NCBI GenBank assembly: GCA_907165275.2
Contig: OU015655.1
Location: 13,714,501-13,778,500 of the forward strand
Source: Zygaena filipendulae
Lineage: Eukaryota; Arthropoda; Insecta; Lepidoptera; Zygaenidae
DNA: 64,000 bases
Direction of reading: 5' to 3'
Part shown: piece after piece, positions 35,229-45,742 of the stretch
Position numbering within the stretch: position 1 is the first letter of the stretch
How the letters are laid out: every line of letters begins with the position of its first letter
Notes under the pieces: generated by a model
The model's input: the letters and a program-made list of their open reading frames with translations, nothing else
Database searches by the model: none
What the model was told of the DNA's origin: nothing
Program-made: the position numbers and the translations under genes

Positions 35229-35803
35229 ATAGGGATGTTGACTACTATTGAAAATCAAAATTCTAATTAGTCCGTCAGTTAGAAAATAAAAAAAAACAAT
35301 AGACACGTATTTTTTGCTTTTTTAAATAAATTAAAATATACAGAGATAAACCGCCGCACTCAGAGTCGACTTTAATTATTACTTAGTTAAGTATAGATTT
35401 TTAAAACAAAACTGCCGCAATCAGACAAGTTTAATAAATTAATGTTTATTGGCATTTAACTAATTAAGTTAAATCTCATTAAATGCCAATTATCTAACAC
35501 TAATTTATTGAACGTCTCTGATTGCGGCAGTTTTGTTTTAAAAATCTATACTTAACTAAGTAATCATTAAAGTCGACTCTGAGTGCGGCGGAAAGCGTAT
35601 TAAAGTTTAGGATGAGGAGGTCGTGACGTCACTAACCGCAAAACCGCCATACAAACTGTCAGAATAGTGACGTCACGCGAAATTTCAACTCAATATATCG
35701 CCGTTATTTTTTGATTACGTAAAAAAAGAAAAAAATACGTGTCCAATATTTTTTAATAATCTACAAGACGGACTAAAAAATAAAAATTAGTCAACATGCC
35801 CAT
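35229..35803 (-). mobile_element. CRE-MITE interrupted by FB237 (nested)
   Basis: ATAGGGATGTTGACTAC to AGTCAACATGCCCAT. The body is complete once the FB237 insertion is removed, and both CREs are intact. Confidence 0.9.
35351..35591 (-). mobile_element. FB237 foldback copy 2, TSD AAA
   Basis: CCGCCGCACTCAGAG to CTCTGAGTGCGGCGG. The host reads GATAAA before and AAAGCG after, while the intact host has GATAAAGCGC, so AAA was duplicated. Confidence 0.88.
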
Positions 35804-35886
35804 TAATACGAACTGTATATTTATTTCGTCTGCGACGGAACGTGTCTGGCACGCTCGATGTCTGTAAATATAAATAGACCTTAATA

Positions 35887-37280
35887 CAATTCACCTGCAG
35901 CGCCATAATAATATGTAAAATGTAAATGTCGCAACAAAACACCGTGCGCGGCTGACGAATTCAGTGAACAAGGTTATAATAATACACTGGCATCTTCACG
36001 GTAGCTACTTGTGTCTAATCTGACGCTCTCGCAACCTCCGCACTTGAGGGCGAAATGACATTTATTATTAAAAGATAAGGCTCACTTTGTCGCCGTATTG
36101 TGTTAGCGGACATATTTATTACTCGACACAGGAAAATTTACTTGTACGATTAGGAAATGTATTCTTATAATATTATTTCATGTCATACGTCGGCCGTCGG
36201 GCCCACCTACGCACGTGTTGGCTACCGCCGTGAACGTAAACAACCAGAGAGAAGGTAATCACTACGTTTTAAGAGACGGGACTTCCTTACTTGGTTTTGG
36301 AATCCATTTGGCACACCCAGCAATACCAACACAGCGAAAACTGAAATGTCAAAATACGTCATAACTCATAGGTACCATCATTAACGAGAACGATAGGGAT
36401 GGCCTCATGTAGTAGGCCTGATTAAATCGATATCGATAAATTATTATTAGGGCATCGTGGGCTTCATATCAGGTGAATTAAATCTACAACGGGGGAAAAC
36501 ATTTGTCGTAACAATTAAACAATAAATAATTATTTTTATTTATTTATTATTATTCCAATATTTTAGTTTGTCATGATGATGATGTTATTTGGGATAGTAA
36601 ATGATAATTTACTTCGCAGTGCCTCCTTGTTGAGCCTTTTTTAAAACATCGGTAGAAATATCTTCCGAAAGCGAAAAACTTTCGTTTATCTTCCGACATT
36701 CGTTCCTTATTGAAAAACAACATTGAAACAAAATTGTTATGTTTCGACGCGTTCACTATTAAGCGTATTCTTTTTTTTTTTTAATTTGCACAAATGATCG
36801 GGCAGTGAAAGGGGCCAGTAATAAATCTTATCCTGTCATTGTCAATTGGCAGGCAATCAATTGCCGAGGGGTTGTGCCGCGGCGCGGTCTGCCGTCTCGT
36901 CTGTCAATTTAGTCAGTTTGAAAAAGATACCTACATTCCGGGGATATCTCATGCTGACTCTAACGAGATACTGGCGTGGCGCGAATTCTGTATTTTTTTA
37001 AGCATAGTTTTATGCGGCTTGCAGCAGGTACGAGTAGGAGTAAATTCGCAGATACCGACGCGGTGGGGAAAAGCGTCACACGCAATATGTTCACTAAGTG
37101 TGAATGACAATAGATACGTCCAGAGAGAAGGTAATCACTACGTTTTAACGTGAGTGTGAGTTTCTAGAACGAAATTGTAGAATAGAATAGAAAAATTTAA
37201 TAAGTAACATACTTACATGTCTAAATACATGTAAATAATGAGTTTATAAATAAACAATCTTCAAGGTTTCTATTAGAAGA
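35887..37280. other. Single-copy-looking stretch with a 29-bp direct repeat
   Basis: CCAGAGAGAAGGTAATCACT and the next nine bases occur identically at 36243-36271 and 37120-37148. GC-richer patches lie at 36185-36240 and 36860-36905. The 104-codon ORF 36839-37153 ends inside the repeat and shows no domain. Confidence 0.45.
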
Positions 37281-37709
37281 CTAGCTGCACCCTGCAATGT
37301 TTCAACTGCGTGAGTTGTCGAATTCCCGCAGGATCTCCAAAGTAGCCTAATGTATTCCTTATAACATCAGCTAATTAGCAGTGAAAGTCCCGCGCGTCGA
37401 TATCGGTCCAACCGGCTCGGAGATTCACCCGCGTGAGTTTCTGAATTCCCGCAAGAACTCCAAAGTAGCCTAATTTACTCCTTATGACATCAGCTAATTA
37501 GAAGTGAAAGTCCCGTCAAAATCGACCCAACCGTTTCGGAGATTCACCCGCGTGAGTTTCGGAATTCCCGCATGAACTCCAAAATTCTTTCATATTCTTC
37601 CTCTACTTACAATAACAAATACAACAAAAAAATAAATAATTAGCGAAATTGGCCCAGCCGTTCACGCGTGATGCCATGACCAAGGGAAATAGGGATTCAT
37701 TTTTATATT
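37281..37709 (-). mobile_element. Type B Helitron with duplicated module
   Basis: CTAGCTGCACCCTGCAATG at the left, then the module AACTCCAAAGTAGCCTAAT-to-CGGAGATTCACCCGCGTG in two tandem copies, then the head GCGTGATGCCATGACC and GAAATAGGGATTCATTTTT. Confidence 0.8.
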
Positions 37710-37711
37710 AT

Positions 37712-37825
37712 TGTTAAAATAATTTTCAAAATCAGTTCAGCAGTTCCGGAGATTACCTCCTACAACGTCACAAACTCACAATTCACAAACTCACAAACTT
37801 TAGCTCTTTATGATATTAGTATTGA
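37712..37825 (-). mobile_element. Type D Helitron head fragment
   Basis: AATCAGTTCAGCAGTTCCGG, CTACAACGTCACAAACTC and TTAGCTCTTTATGATATTAG. Only the 5' part of type D is present, between B and C elements. Confidence 0.7.
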
Positions 37826-37839
37826 TTATATAAAACTAA

Positions 37840-38024
37840 CTAGCTGTCCCCCGCGATTTCATCCGCGGTAATTTCGGAGTTCCCGCGGGAATTCCGGGAT
37901 AATAACTATCCTATCTGTTGAGTTGGACCATATTATAAATGGTTACAAAATTTTATCAAAGTCCGTTCAGTAGTTTCGGAGTCCATCGCGGACAAACAAC
38001 GTGACACGTGATTTATATATTAAG
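37840..38024 (-). mobile_element. Helitron-like element, type C
   Basis: CTAGCTGTCCCCCGCGATTT at the left, CCTATCTGTTGAGTTGGACC, GGAGTCCATCGCGGAC and CACGTGATTTATATATTAA at the right. Complete. Confidence 0.85.
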
Positions 38025-38490
38025 AAAGACAAGATAAGATTGTGTTGTGTATCTGTTTCCACAAATGTCCTTTCTTTCTTTTTTCTTTCCGTCTGAATAA
38101 CAAGGCATGTTAATAATCTATCAAGAGGTTATTTTAAGAAACAAAATATCTGTGTGATCTTGATAGGTATATTTTTAGCCATCAATTCTTCGTATATACT
38201 TCAACCGTGAAAAATAAACGGAATTTTTTACACGAATAGGCAATATCGTCTCAGCGAATGCCTAAATAAGTTGAAATAAAGTTAAGCAGTAGCGAATCAG
38301 AAAAATTTATTCATTCGATTTCCTCACCCATCCCTGCAATTGTGAGGGAGGCGGCCGGCACTTGGTAGATTACTGAGGTAAATATTGCGATGCTATCATA
38401 GCGACGCTGGCTACTGGGTGGCTTGCATACAAATTGGAATGGGTTCGCGGCACTGAAATAAAATTGAATAAAAAATATAACTGACAGTAA
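38025..38490. other. Unassigned
   Basis: No gene or repeat end is recognised. The 68-codon minus-strand ORF overlaps the next element's flank. Confidence 0.4.
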
Positions 38491-38511
38491 TCCCTTACTA
38501 ATATTATAAAT

Positions 38512-39360
38512 GGACATAGATAAGCAATAGTGTGTTAACCCACATTGGAGAAATTTCGAATAAATCGTGTTTTAAAATCACATCGTCATTTTGTTTCAGC
38601 ATTTTTTTGTGTTTATAGTACATTGTTATCCAAGGGGTGAAAGTAACTCATTTAGTGCCGAGACGGGGTTTGGCGCCCGAGCGTAGCGAGGGCGCCAATA
38701 GTTCGAGGCACTAAATAAGTTACTTTCTCCCGAGGGTAACACTGTGCTTTTCATTACGAATGCAAGGAAAGTCAAAATAAAAATAGGAATTAGCTAAAGA
38801 AAAAATGAGTGAAGATCGGATAGTCGCTTGACACTTTCCCACCTATTTCTTTTTCTTTGGCCGGCTAGCTATTCAGCCAGTATTTTTTATTTACATTGTG
38901 GCGACCTAAAAAAAATATTTTCTTTAATTATTAAGTATTAATTAAAGAAAATAAAAAAATATAAATAGGAATTAGCTTAAGAAAAAGTGAATGAATTTTA
39001 TTTTAATTAATACCTACTTAAACTTTACGTTATTTCAATTTTACATCGCGCTGGCTGTATAGAAAGTTGAAACATGGTTCAATAGAAATGTGAAAATAGA
39101 CCTAGTTTTTTTTTAATAATTTGACAGTTGTCAGTTGAAAGCGATTCTCCCTAGGGCTGAAAAGGGCTACTTTCAACCCGCTTCTCAGGCAACTTCAGAC
39201 CTACTTTCCGAGCATGAGTAATGAAAAATATTTTTTTGGTATTTAAATAATGTAATAAGGTAAACACATAATTAAAAAACGCTCTATATAACTCTCAATA
39301 AAGTGTTTTGAATCAATAACTTAATATTGTGGGTTAACATGTTATTGCTTATCTGCGTTC
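38512..39360 (+). mobile_element. GGAC-MITE copy 3, itself interrupted
   Basis: GGACATAGATAAGCAATA to TATTGCTTATCTGCGTTC, with AAAT on both sides. A 0.6-kb element splits the middle at TTTGTGTTTA | ATTTTTTTGG. Confidence 0.85.
38616..39229 (+). mobile_element. 0.6-kb element with terminal hairpin, copy 1
   Basis: It starts TAGTACATTGTTATCCAAGG and ends GAGCATGAGTAATGAAAAAT. A hairpin near the start pairs GAAAGTAACTCATTTAGTGCC with GGCACTAAATAAGTTACTTTC (one base shift) around GGCGCCCGAGCGTAGCGAGG. An inverted relative lies at 40411-40795. Confidence 0.75.
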
Positions 39361-39466
39361 AAATGTGAAAGTGTGGTTGTTTGGATGTTTGTTACTCAAT
39401 CACGCAAAAACGACTGGACGAGTTTTGGATTAAATTTGGCATGCACGTTGTCAGGGGTACAGGTGC

Positions 39467-39620
39467 CATAGCTGCTGTTCCCCGCGGTTTCACCCGCAAT
39501 AAGTTCGGAGTTCCCGCGGGAATTCCGGGATGAAAAATACCCTATGTCCTTCCTTGTACCCTTGACAACGTGTATACAATTTCATAATGATCGGTTGAGC
39601 CGTTAAGGCGTGAAAGCGGA

Positions 39621-39677
<57 letters not shown>

Positions 39678-39703
39678 GTTACTTTCACATTTATAATATA
39701 AGA
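39467..39703 (-). mobile_element. Type A Helitron with expanded microsatellite
   Basis: GCTGTTCCCCGCGGTTTCACC at the left, TTGACAACGTGTATAC in the middle and TTCACATTTATAATATAAG at the right. The short CAGACAGA of type A has grown into the tract at 39621-39676. Confidence 0.83.
39621..39676 (+). repeat. (CAGA)n microsatellite, about 14 units
   Basis: An uninterrupted ACAG/CAGA run inside a Helitron-like element, at the position where related copies have one to three units. Confidence 0.9.
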
Positions 39704-39728
39704 AGGGAAGTAGGGATGTAGATATTTA

Positions 39729-39762
39729 CTAGCTGTTCCCCGCAGTTTCATTTCAGATATCT
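39729..39762 (-). mobile_element. Helitron-like 3' tip fragment
   Basis: CTAGCTGTTCCCCGCAGTTTC followed by unrelated sequence. Confidence 0.6.
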
Positions 39763-39882
39763 CTCGGAATCGATATTTTAGCTTCGTAATTTCCGAGATT
39801 TCTCGATTAAATCGATGAATCGCTATTATGTAACATGATTAAGCTGTTTTAATCCATACCATGCATGCGCAACTATGCTAGT

Positions 39883-40160
39883 CTGGGCCCTTATTCACTA
39901 TGACCATAACACGTCGAGTTAAGATAACGCGCCATCAAAATTGTTTTCCCTTTTTAACCGGCTTCCAAAAAAGGAGGTTCTGCGTTCGGCCGTACGTACC
40001 TACCTATGTTTTTCTCAAAGGAGTTTACGTTTACAACGTGTTTTATGGCATGCAGAATATTATTTTTTAATATTTTGACACCTGGAGCGTTTAGGATCGT
40101 GGTTTTGGGACGTGCGTTACGAGCAACGCGTGTTGTTGGTCACAGTGAATAAAGGCCCAG
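39883..40160 (-). mobile_element. CTGGGCCC-MITE, copy 1
   Basis: CTGGGCCCTTATTCACTATG mirrored by CAGTGAATAAAGGCCCAG. Internal ACCGGCTTCCAAAAAAGG (39957 on) is a fragment of the AACCGACTTC repeat inserted within. Relatives are at 45464 and 60458. Confidence 0.8.
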
Positions 40161-40410
40161 TTTGTTATTAGATGCTTGTAAGTTGCACATACCTGTACGC
40201 TCGTAGGTATGTGCGTAGTGAAGCACTATTGGACCAATCTAAAGCTCACTTGATTGCAAGCTTGATTATTAATTAAGTTCCCGTTTAATCGAAAATTCAC
40301 TTCGGGCCGCGTATCTAATTAAATGCAATGGAATATTTTATTATATTTACTGCCGATGATTACGCCGGGATACCGGATAGGACGTGGTAGAAGGTACCTA
40401 CGCCCCAAAA

Positions 40411-40795
40411 AATACTTTTCATTACTCATACTCGGAAATTAGGTCTGAAGTTGCCTGAGAAGCGGGTTGAAAGTAACACTTTTCAGCCCTAGGGAGAATC
40501 GCTTTCAACTGACAGCTGGATACTGCAGAAACTCAAGTTTTTTTTTGTCATAGGGGGCCATACTTACTGACCAGTAGCACACCTAATGGTTGATTTATGT
40601 AAAATAAAATTCACTCATTTTTTTCTTTAGCTAATTCCTATTTTTATTTTGACTTTCCTTGCATTCGTAATGAAAATCACAGTGTTATCCTCGGGAGAAA
40701 GACTTATTTAGTCCCTCGATCTATTGGCCAAACCCCGTCTCGGGACTAAATAAGTTACCTTCACCCCTAGGATAACAATGTACTATTACAAACAC
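40411..40795 (-). mobile_element. 0.6-kb element, copy 2 (inverted, shortened)
   Basis: AATACTTTTCATTACTCATAC to CACCCCTAGGATAACAATG-TACTA. It carries the AGGTCTGAAGTTGCCTGAG and GACTTTCCTTGCATTCG blocks of the copy at 38616 in reverse. The hairpin loop lacks the GCGCCCGAGCG part. Confidence 0.78.
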
Positions 40796-41268
40796 ATACT
40801 AATGACTTGTGATCGTGAGCAGTTACATTTTTTTTTAAAACGACAGTGAACTAATAGGACATGACGTGTCTAACTGTCTAGGCTATATTAAATTATTTAA
40901 TTATGTGTTTACTCCCTTTATCAATGTTCTTAACATAAAAGACATGCGTACATAGATAAACACATAAAATGTATAACGGATCGTCAGTTGAGAACGGCTC
41001 GACCTATTTGGTTGAGTGTTTTTGTTGTGTTCATATTATTGTTAGGACAAGACGGAACGGGAAGAACGGGATAAGTAGGAAATTTTAATAGTAGGTACCT
41101 ATTTAGAAAACAAAATATATAATCTTTATTGTTTCTCATTAATTTCATGTTCTTAAAGTTTTCACAATATCATATTTAAGTATCTATTAGATATTTAATT
41201 ACATAAATTCGTAAAATTATTTAATTACTATTACTAAAATAAAGTCAATTTACAAAAAAAAGTCACTC
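40796..41268. other. Unassigned, A+T-rich
   Basis: No gene is seen. AACGGCTCGACCTATTTGG near 40992 and TTATTGTTAGGACAAG are weak traces of a type B Helitron head. Confidence 0.4.
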
Positions 41269-41603
41269 AAAAATACCGCCCCGGGGCATATCAGCCGCAA
41301 AGGTGCTCATCGGGGCTAAGATGCGCAACACGATAAAATTATATCGAGCCATTTTATCGATTCTCGTCGACAAAACCATACAATATGTCGACGAGAATCG
41401 ATAAGATGGCTCGATAAAATTTTATCGTGTTGCGCATCTTAGCCCCGATGAGCACCTTTGCGGCTGATATGCCCCGGGGCGGTATTTTTGATAAAATTAT
41501 ATCGAGCCATTTTATCGATTCTCGTCGACAAAACCATACAATATGTCGACGAGAATCGATAAGATGGCTCGATAAAATTTTATCGTGTTGCGCATCTTAG
41601 CCC
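41269..41603. repeat. GGGGCTAAG foldback with inverted and direct duplications
   Basis: Bases 41269-41340 are the exact reverse complement of 41419-41490. The block 41332-41445 (114 bp) is repeated without a single difference at 41490-41603. The core hairpin (GATTCTCGTCGACA / TGTCGACGAGAATC) is the foldback also seen at 33474. Confidence 0.9.
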
Positions 41604-41990
41604 TCATGACACGATTTCAGTATTCACTTAAACAAATAATACTTATTACCATCATTGAAGTAACCAGTGTAGATTTGCATAATGTGGTTAGAATTGCTAT
41701 TTTCAGCCTCGTATCTTGCCCATCTGACAAATTCAGTTGAAACCGAGCGCCCACCTTTGATGTGATGTTACTTTAACAATACATTGTTTAGGTATTTTAT
41801 AAGAGACATAACGAGACGTAGGTATAATTTAAAGTGAGAATTTACGAAGAAGTTTAAATAAAAAATGTTAATAAAATGACTGATGGCGATAATAACTTCT
41901 TATCTGCTGAATTTAAAGAAGGGTGTTCAGCTCCAAAGTCTAAATAAAAATAACCAAAATCAAAGCAAAAAATCAAGGAGAAGAAGAATA
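41604..41990. other. Unassigned
   Basis: I see no gene or repeat ends. A+T-rich, with an A-rich run before the next Helitron tip. Confidence 0.4.
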
Positions 41991-42047
41991 AAAGAAGTTC
42001 CTGCGGGAATTCCTAATCACACGCGGGTGAAACCGCTGGGCACAACT
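41991..42047 (+). mobile_element. Type B Helitron 3' tip
   Basis: GAAGTTCCTGCGGGAATTCC, ACGCGGGTGAAACCGCTGGG and ACTAG before T. Confidence 0.7.
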
Positions 42048-42310
42048 AGTCAACTATAAAGTTATACTTCACTCGGAATCTCTGCAGGAGAGGCGCAAAA
42101 TTAAATGTAAATAAAAATCGAGCGGATAGAGTACCTATCGAAATGAAAAAACAACAAACTTGAGATGAAAATGTTTATTTACGAAGATAAAGTTTTTTTT
42201 TTCATCAAAGCAATCCCACTAATTTGTTTGTCCGTCTTTATTGCTCAATCACGCTTAAGCGATTTAAGTTAAATAATCAATAGAAGTAATTAAAGGTCCA
42301 TTTATATCAG

Positions 42311-42683
42311 CAGACATTCCGGTATAAAAAGTACTCTATCCGCCGCACTCAGAGTCGACTTTAATGATTACTTAGTTAAGTATAGATTTTTAAAACAAAA
42401 CTGCCGCAATCAGAGACGTTCAGTAAATTAATGTTAATTGGCATTTAATGAGATGTAACATAATTAGTTAAATGCCAATTAACATTAATTTATTAAACTT
42501 GTCTGATTGCGGCAGTTTTGTTTTAAAAATCTATACTTAACTAAGTAATCATTAAAGTTGACTCTGAGTGCGGTTGTAAGTCCTTCTCTACTCCCTGACA
42601 ACGTGTATGCAAAATTCCATAATGATATGACATGATTAGACAGAGTTATGACAGACAGAGTTAGTTTCGCATTTATAATATTA
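42311..42683 (-). mobile_element. Type A Helitron interrupted by FB237
   Basis: CATTCCGGTATAAAAAGTAC precedes the insertion. TCCTTCTCTACTCCCTGAC and CAACGTGTATGCAAAATTCC follow. The right end ATTTATAATATTA touches the next element. Confidence 0.82.
42340..42576 (+). mobile_element. FB237 foldback copy 3
   Basis: CCGCCGCACTCAGAG to CTCTGAGTGCGGTTG, with TAT before and TAA after; the intact Helitron reads CTATGTCC. The left arm carries the GACGTTCAGT variant and the right arm the ACTTGTC variant, the reverse of the copies at 35351 and 60003. The overlapping 73-codon ORF is an artefact. Confidence 0.87.
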
Positions 42684-42905
42684 CTAGCTGTGCCCCGCGG
42701 TTTCACCCGCAGTAATTTCGGAGCTCCCGCGGGAATTCCGGGATAAAAAGTACCCTATCTCCTTCTCTCCCTGACAATGCTTTTCATCCAAATCAGTTCA
42801 GCCGTTTTTGCGTGATTGAGTAAACGTATGCGAGGATAAGAGCTCGAAAGCGCATTTTCATCCGGCTTGCTTCAAATTTATTAGGGATTAAAGTACATAA
42901 GTCAG
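42684..42905 (-). mobile_element. Type A Helitron with a variant head
   Basis: CTAGCTGTGCCCCGCGGTTT at the left. After TTGCGTGATTGAGTAAACG the usual head is replaced by ATGCGAGGATAAGAGCTCG and GCGCATTTTCATCC, which also occur at 56300-56350. Confidence 0.8.
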
Positions 42906-43616
42906 ATTACGTGTACTTATACTACAAATACGTAGTCCTTGTAGTTTTATATTTATTAGAATTTAATGATAGATTTTAAGCATTTCCAAAACATTATGAG
43001 AATTCATGCCTATCAAAACATCTTCTTTTCAATGTGGCAACAGGCGCCTTGGATAATTAGGCTCACTATTCATGCCAGGGTCAGTTAGAGAAAACAGTGG
43101 ACGGTTACAAAGAATGACTTTAGTTAGTTAAGTCAGAATATGATCAGTAAACTTGTTTTAAGTCGTATAGGTAGCCCCTAAGTTAAAGACACACTGGACT
43201 CATAAATATCATCCATAGGCTGCAATAATTCGGGTGTAACTTCCCTTGATCTGTCAGTAATAGAGTGTCAGCTTTGTCTCCTTCGAAAAAAAAAACAATA
43301 ACAATATAACTTGTAAATAACTATCAGCAAGTTTGTTCGTCGACACTGAACTTTGATTAGTTACGGAAGCATTTGTGTAGACGCGACGCGGCCCTTTCGA
43401 TACCTTCTATCCCGAATTAATGTTATAGAGTGAGAGGTTGAATAAGAGACGTATCGAATCGTCTTCTACTCTACTCTAATATGAATAGAGGAGAGAAAAA
43501 AAAACGAGTTTTAACTTAAAAAAACCCCACGAAAATTAGTGCGCAACCGACGGGATTATAAAAATAGAGAAAATAATATATTTTTCCTGGGATAATACTA
43601 GTATAGTATTATATTA
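42906..43616. other. Unassigned
   Basis: No gene or repeat ends recognised. A short ACTAGTATAGTATTATATT palindromic patch lies just before the next Helitron. Confidence 0.4.
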
Positions 43617-43786
43617 TCTGTGCTAATATTATAAATGAGAATGTGAGTTTGTTTGTTTGTTACGCTTTCACGCCTTAACGGCTCAATCCTTTATGATTAA
43701 AATTTAACATATAAGTTGTCAGGAATACAAATAATTCTCGCAGGAACTCCAAATTTAACGCGGGTGAAAACGCAGGGAAAAGTTAG
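43617..43786 (+). mobile_element. Helitron-like element, type A
   Basis: Starts TCTGTGCTAATATTATAAATG, contains TTTGTTTGTTACGCTTTCACG and ends GCGGGTGAAAACGCAGGG with TTAG replacing CTAG. Confidence 0.78.
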
Positions 43787-44027
43787 TATAAAATAAAAAT
43801 TTATTGGATACCGCAAAAACTGGTCGTTTTTTACACTTCTTGCTTACACGTTTTGAAGTAAACTATGTACCTACCTATTCTATTTTACATTATTTTATAC
43901 AGATTTGTTTTTAATTCTCATCCTACAAGATAATTATTATTTTCTATAGCAAGTGGTGCTGCTTTATATCATATATGGGTTTTAGAACAATCTATCTACT
44001 ACCTTTAAAAGAGCAATTCTTGTATTA

Positions 44028-44257
44028 CTAGCTGTCCCCCGCGATTTCATCCGCGGTAATTTCGGAGTTCCCGCGGAGGTTGCGGAAAAAAAGTACTCTA
44101 TATTCTTCTGTTCCCGAGGGAATTCTGGGATAAAAACTATCCTATCTTTTAAGTTGGACCATTTTATGAATGGTTACAAAATTTTATCAAAATCCGTTCA
44201 GTAGTTTCGGAGTCCATCGCGGACAAACAACGTGACACGTGATTTATATATATTGAG
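44028..44257 (-). mobile_element. Helitron-like element, type C
   Basis: CTAGCTGTCCCCCGCGATTT at the left and GTGACACGTGATTTATATA at the right. The 3'-side block appears twice (GTTCCCGCGGAGGTTGCGG, then GTTCCCGAGGGAATTC). Confidence 0.83.
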
Positions 44258-44982
44258 ATAAGATAATCTGAATCTCAGAAACGGCTCCAACAATTTTTGA
44301 GAAATTTAATATGCAGGGAGTTTCGGGGGCGATTAATCGATCTGGCTAGGTTTCATTTTTAGTAACATCGTTTTATCATCGTTTTCAGGCAATGGAAAAT
44401 GAGTGTTCGGTACTGCTTTACCGACACAACAAATGAGTATTTGGTACTGCTTTACCGACAAGCAACACTAAAGCTACTTAAAAATAGATGGCGTTATTAA
44501 ACTGTGATGATAATTATTTATACTCACGTAAAAAATGTATACATAATTTAACAAAAAAAAAATACTGGGCAAAGCTCGCGCGGTTGTCCAGGTACTACTG
44601 CGTAATCTACAAAATGAAGTTACCATGTAACACCAGCTATGTAAATATGTAGAGTGTAGACTTATCATACACATAAGATACAAGTGAAGGCATTTTTGCA
44701 TGCCGTCCGTTACAAGATTGCGATTAGTGAGACCCGCTTATTTATATTTGAACGACTTCCACCTGAAATTTCCCTAAGGTTTAGAACGTTTATTCTCATT
44801 TCCCACACCGTCTAAGTTATTAGGTTATTCGATGTTATTTCTTTTACAAGCTTTAACATAAAATGAATTTTTTAACTCTTACCTACTGATTTATTATACC
44901 TATGCGGAATGGCCAGCTTTTGGTGCATATAAGACGTGACAATATGTGCAAGAGAGGATGCGTTCAGGTATGCAATAAAAAA
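44258..44982. other. Unassigned
   Basis: GAGTGTTCGGTACTGCTTTACCGACA occurs almost twice in tandem (44401-44460; the first GTGTTCGG, the second GTATTTGG). The 75-codon minus-strand ORF here has no recognisable domain. TTTCGGGGGCGATTAATCG at 44321 resembles a block in the Helentron-like element. Confidence 0.4.
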
Positions 44983-45306
44983 ATAGGGATGTTGACTACT
45001 TTTGAAAATCAAAATTCTAATTAACCGGTCAGTAAGAAAATAAAAAAACAACAGACCCGTTTTTTTGCTTTTGCAAATAAATTAAAACATACACAGATAA
45101 AGCGCATTAAAGTTTAGGGTGAGGGGGTCGTGACGTCATTAACCGCTAAAACTCGCCATTTAAACTGTCCTGATAGTGACGTCACGCGAAATTTCAACTC
45201 AATGTATCGGCGTTATTTTTTGATTACGTAAAAAAATTAAAAATACGTGTCCAATATTTTTTATTTATCTACAAGACGGACTAAAAAAAAATTGTCGACA
45301 TGCCCA
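44983..45306 (-). mobile_element. CRE-MITE, full length
   Basis: ATAGGGATGTTGACTAC to TCGACATGCCCAT. One CRE reads GTGACGTCAT and the other GTGACGTCAC. Confidence 0.88.
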
Positions 45307-45463
45307 TCGCAAATAGTCCCAAGAAAACCAATAGTTGACTCAGGCATCCTCGGCTGTAACTAAGCCATTTAAATTTTAAAAGCCTTTTTTTCTTTTACTT
45401 TGATAATATTACAGTTATATACTACCATACGGGATCTCCGAAATTGAATTGGACCGCAAAGAC

Positions 45464-45695
45464 CTGGGCCCTTATTCACTTTGACCAACAACATTCCTTG
45501 CCCATAACGCGCGTCCCAGAAACGCATTTCCAAACGTTCTAGATGCCAAAATATTTGAAGTTATTATTCTTTATGCCATAAAAAACGTTGTAAATATATT
45601 TTTTTGCAGTAAAACTTCTTTGATTACGAGGGCAAGATAGTTTTTGCGGCGTCTTATCTTAGCGCGGCGTGTTATGGTCGTGAATAAGGGCCCAG
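45464..45695 (+). mobile_element. CTGGGCCC-MITE, copy 2
   Basis: CTGGGCCCTTATTCACTTTG mirrored by GTCGTGAATAAGGGCCCAG. The internal ATAACGCGCG and GCCAAAATATTTGAA blocks are shared with 60458. The overlapping 68-codon minus ORF is repeat-derived. Confidence 0.83.
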
Positions 45696-45742
45696 CTAGC
45701 AAAGACATGACTTCTTTGACTTGACACAAGCTGACTCGGTCT

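Larger units (their letters stand above)
34818..35882. mobile_element. Outer element of a nest, AAGGTCCATTTATAT ends
   Basis: Left AAGGTCCATTTATATCGTG with GTGCCAGACACGTGCC is mirrored at the right by GAACGTGTCTGGCACGCTCG with AAATATAAATAGACCTT. AATA flanks both sides (34814-34817 and 35883-35886). Two younger MITEs make up most of its length. A third end fragment of the family is at 42294. Confidence 0.7.
38491..39466 (+). mobile_element. Type A Helitron interrupted by a GGAC-MITE
   Basis: TCCCTTACTAATATTATAAA precedes the MITE. AAATGTGAAAGTGTGG resumes at 39361 and continues to TTGTCAGGGGTACAG, where the 3' end is lost at the next element. Confidence 0.8.

Noticed and set aside
41332..41603. 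Two independent foldback insertions side by side
   Set aside because: The second copy lacks its own left end and is joined to an inverted copy of the first one's flank. One template-switch event explains this more simply.
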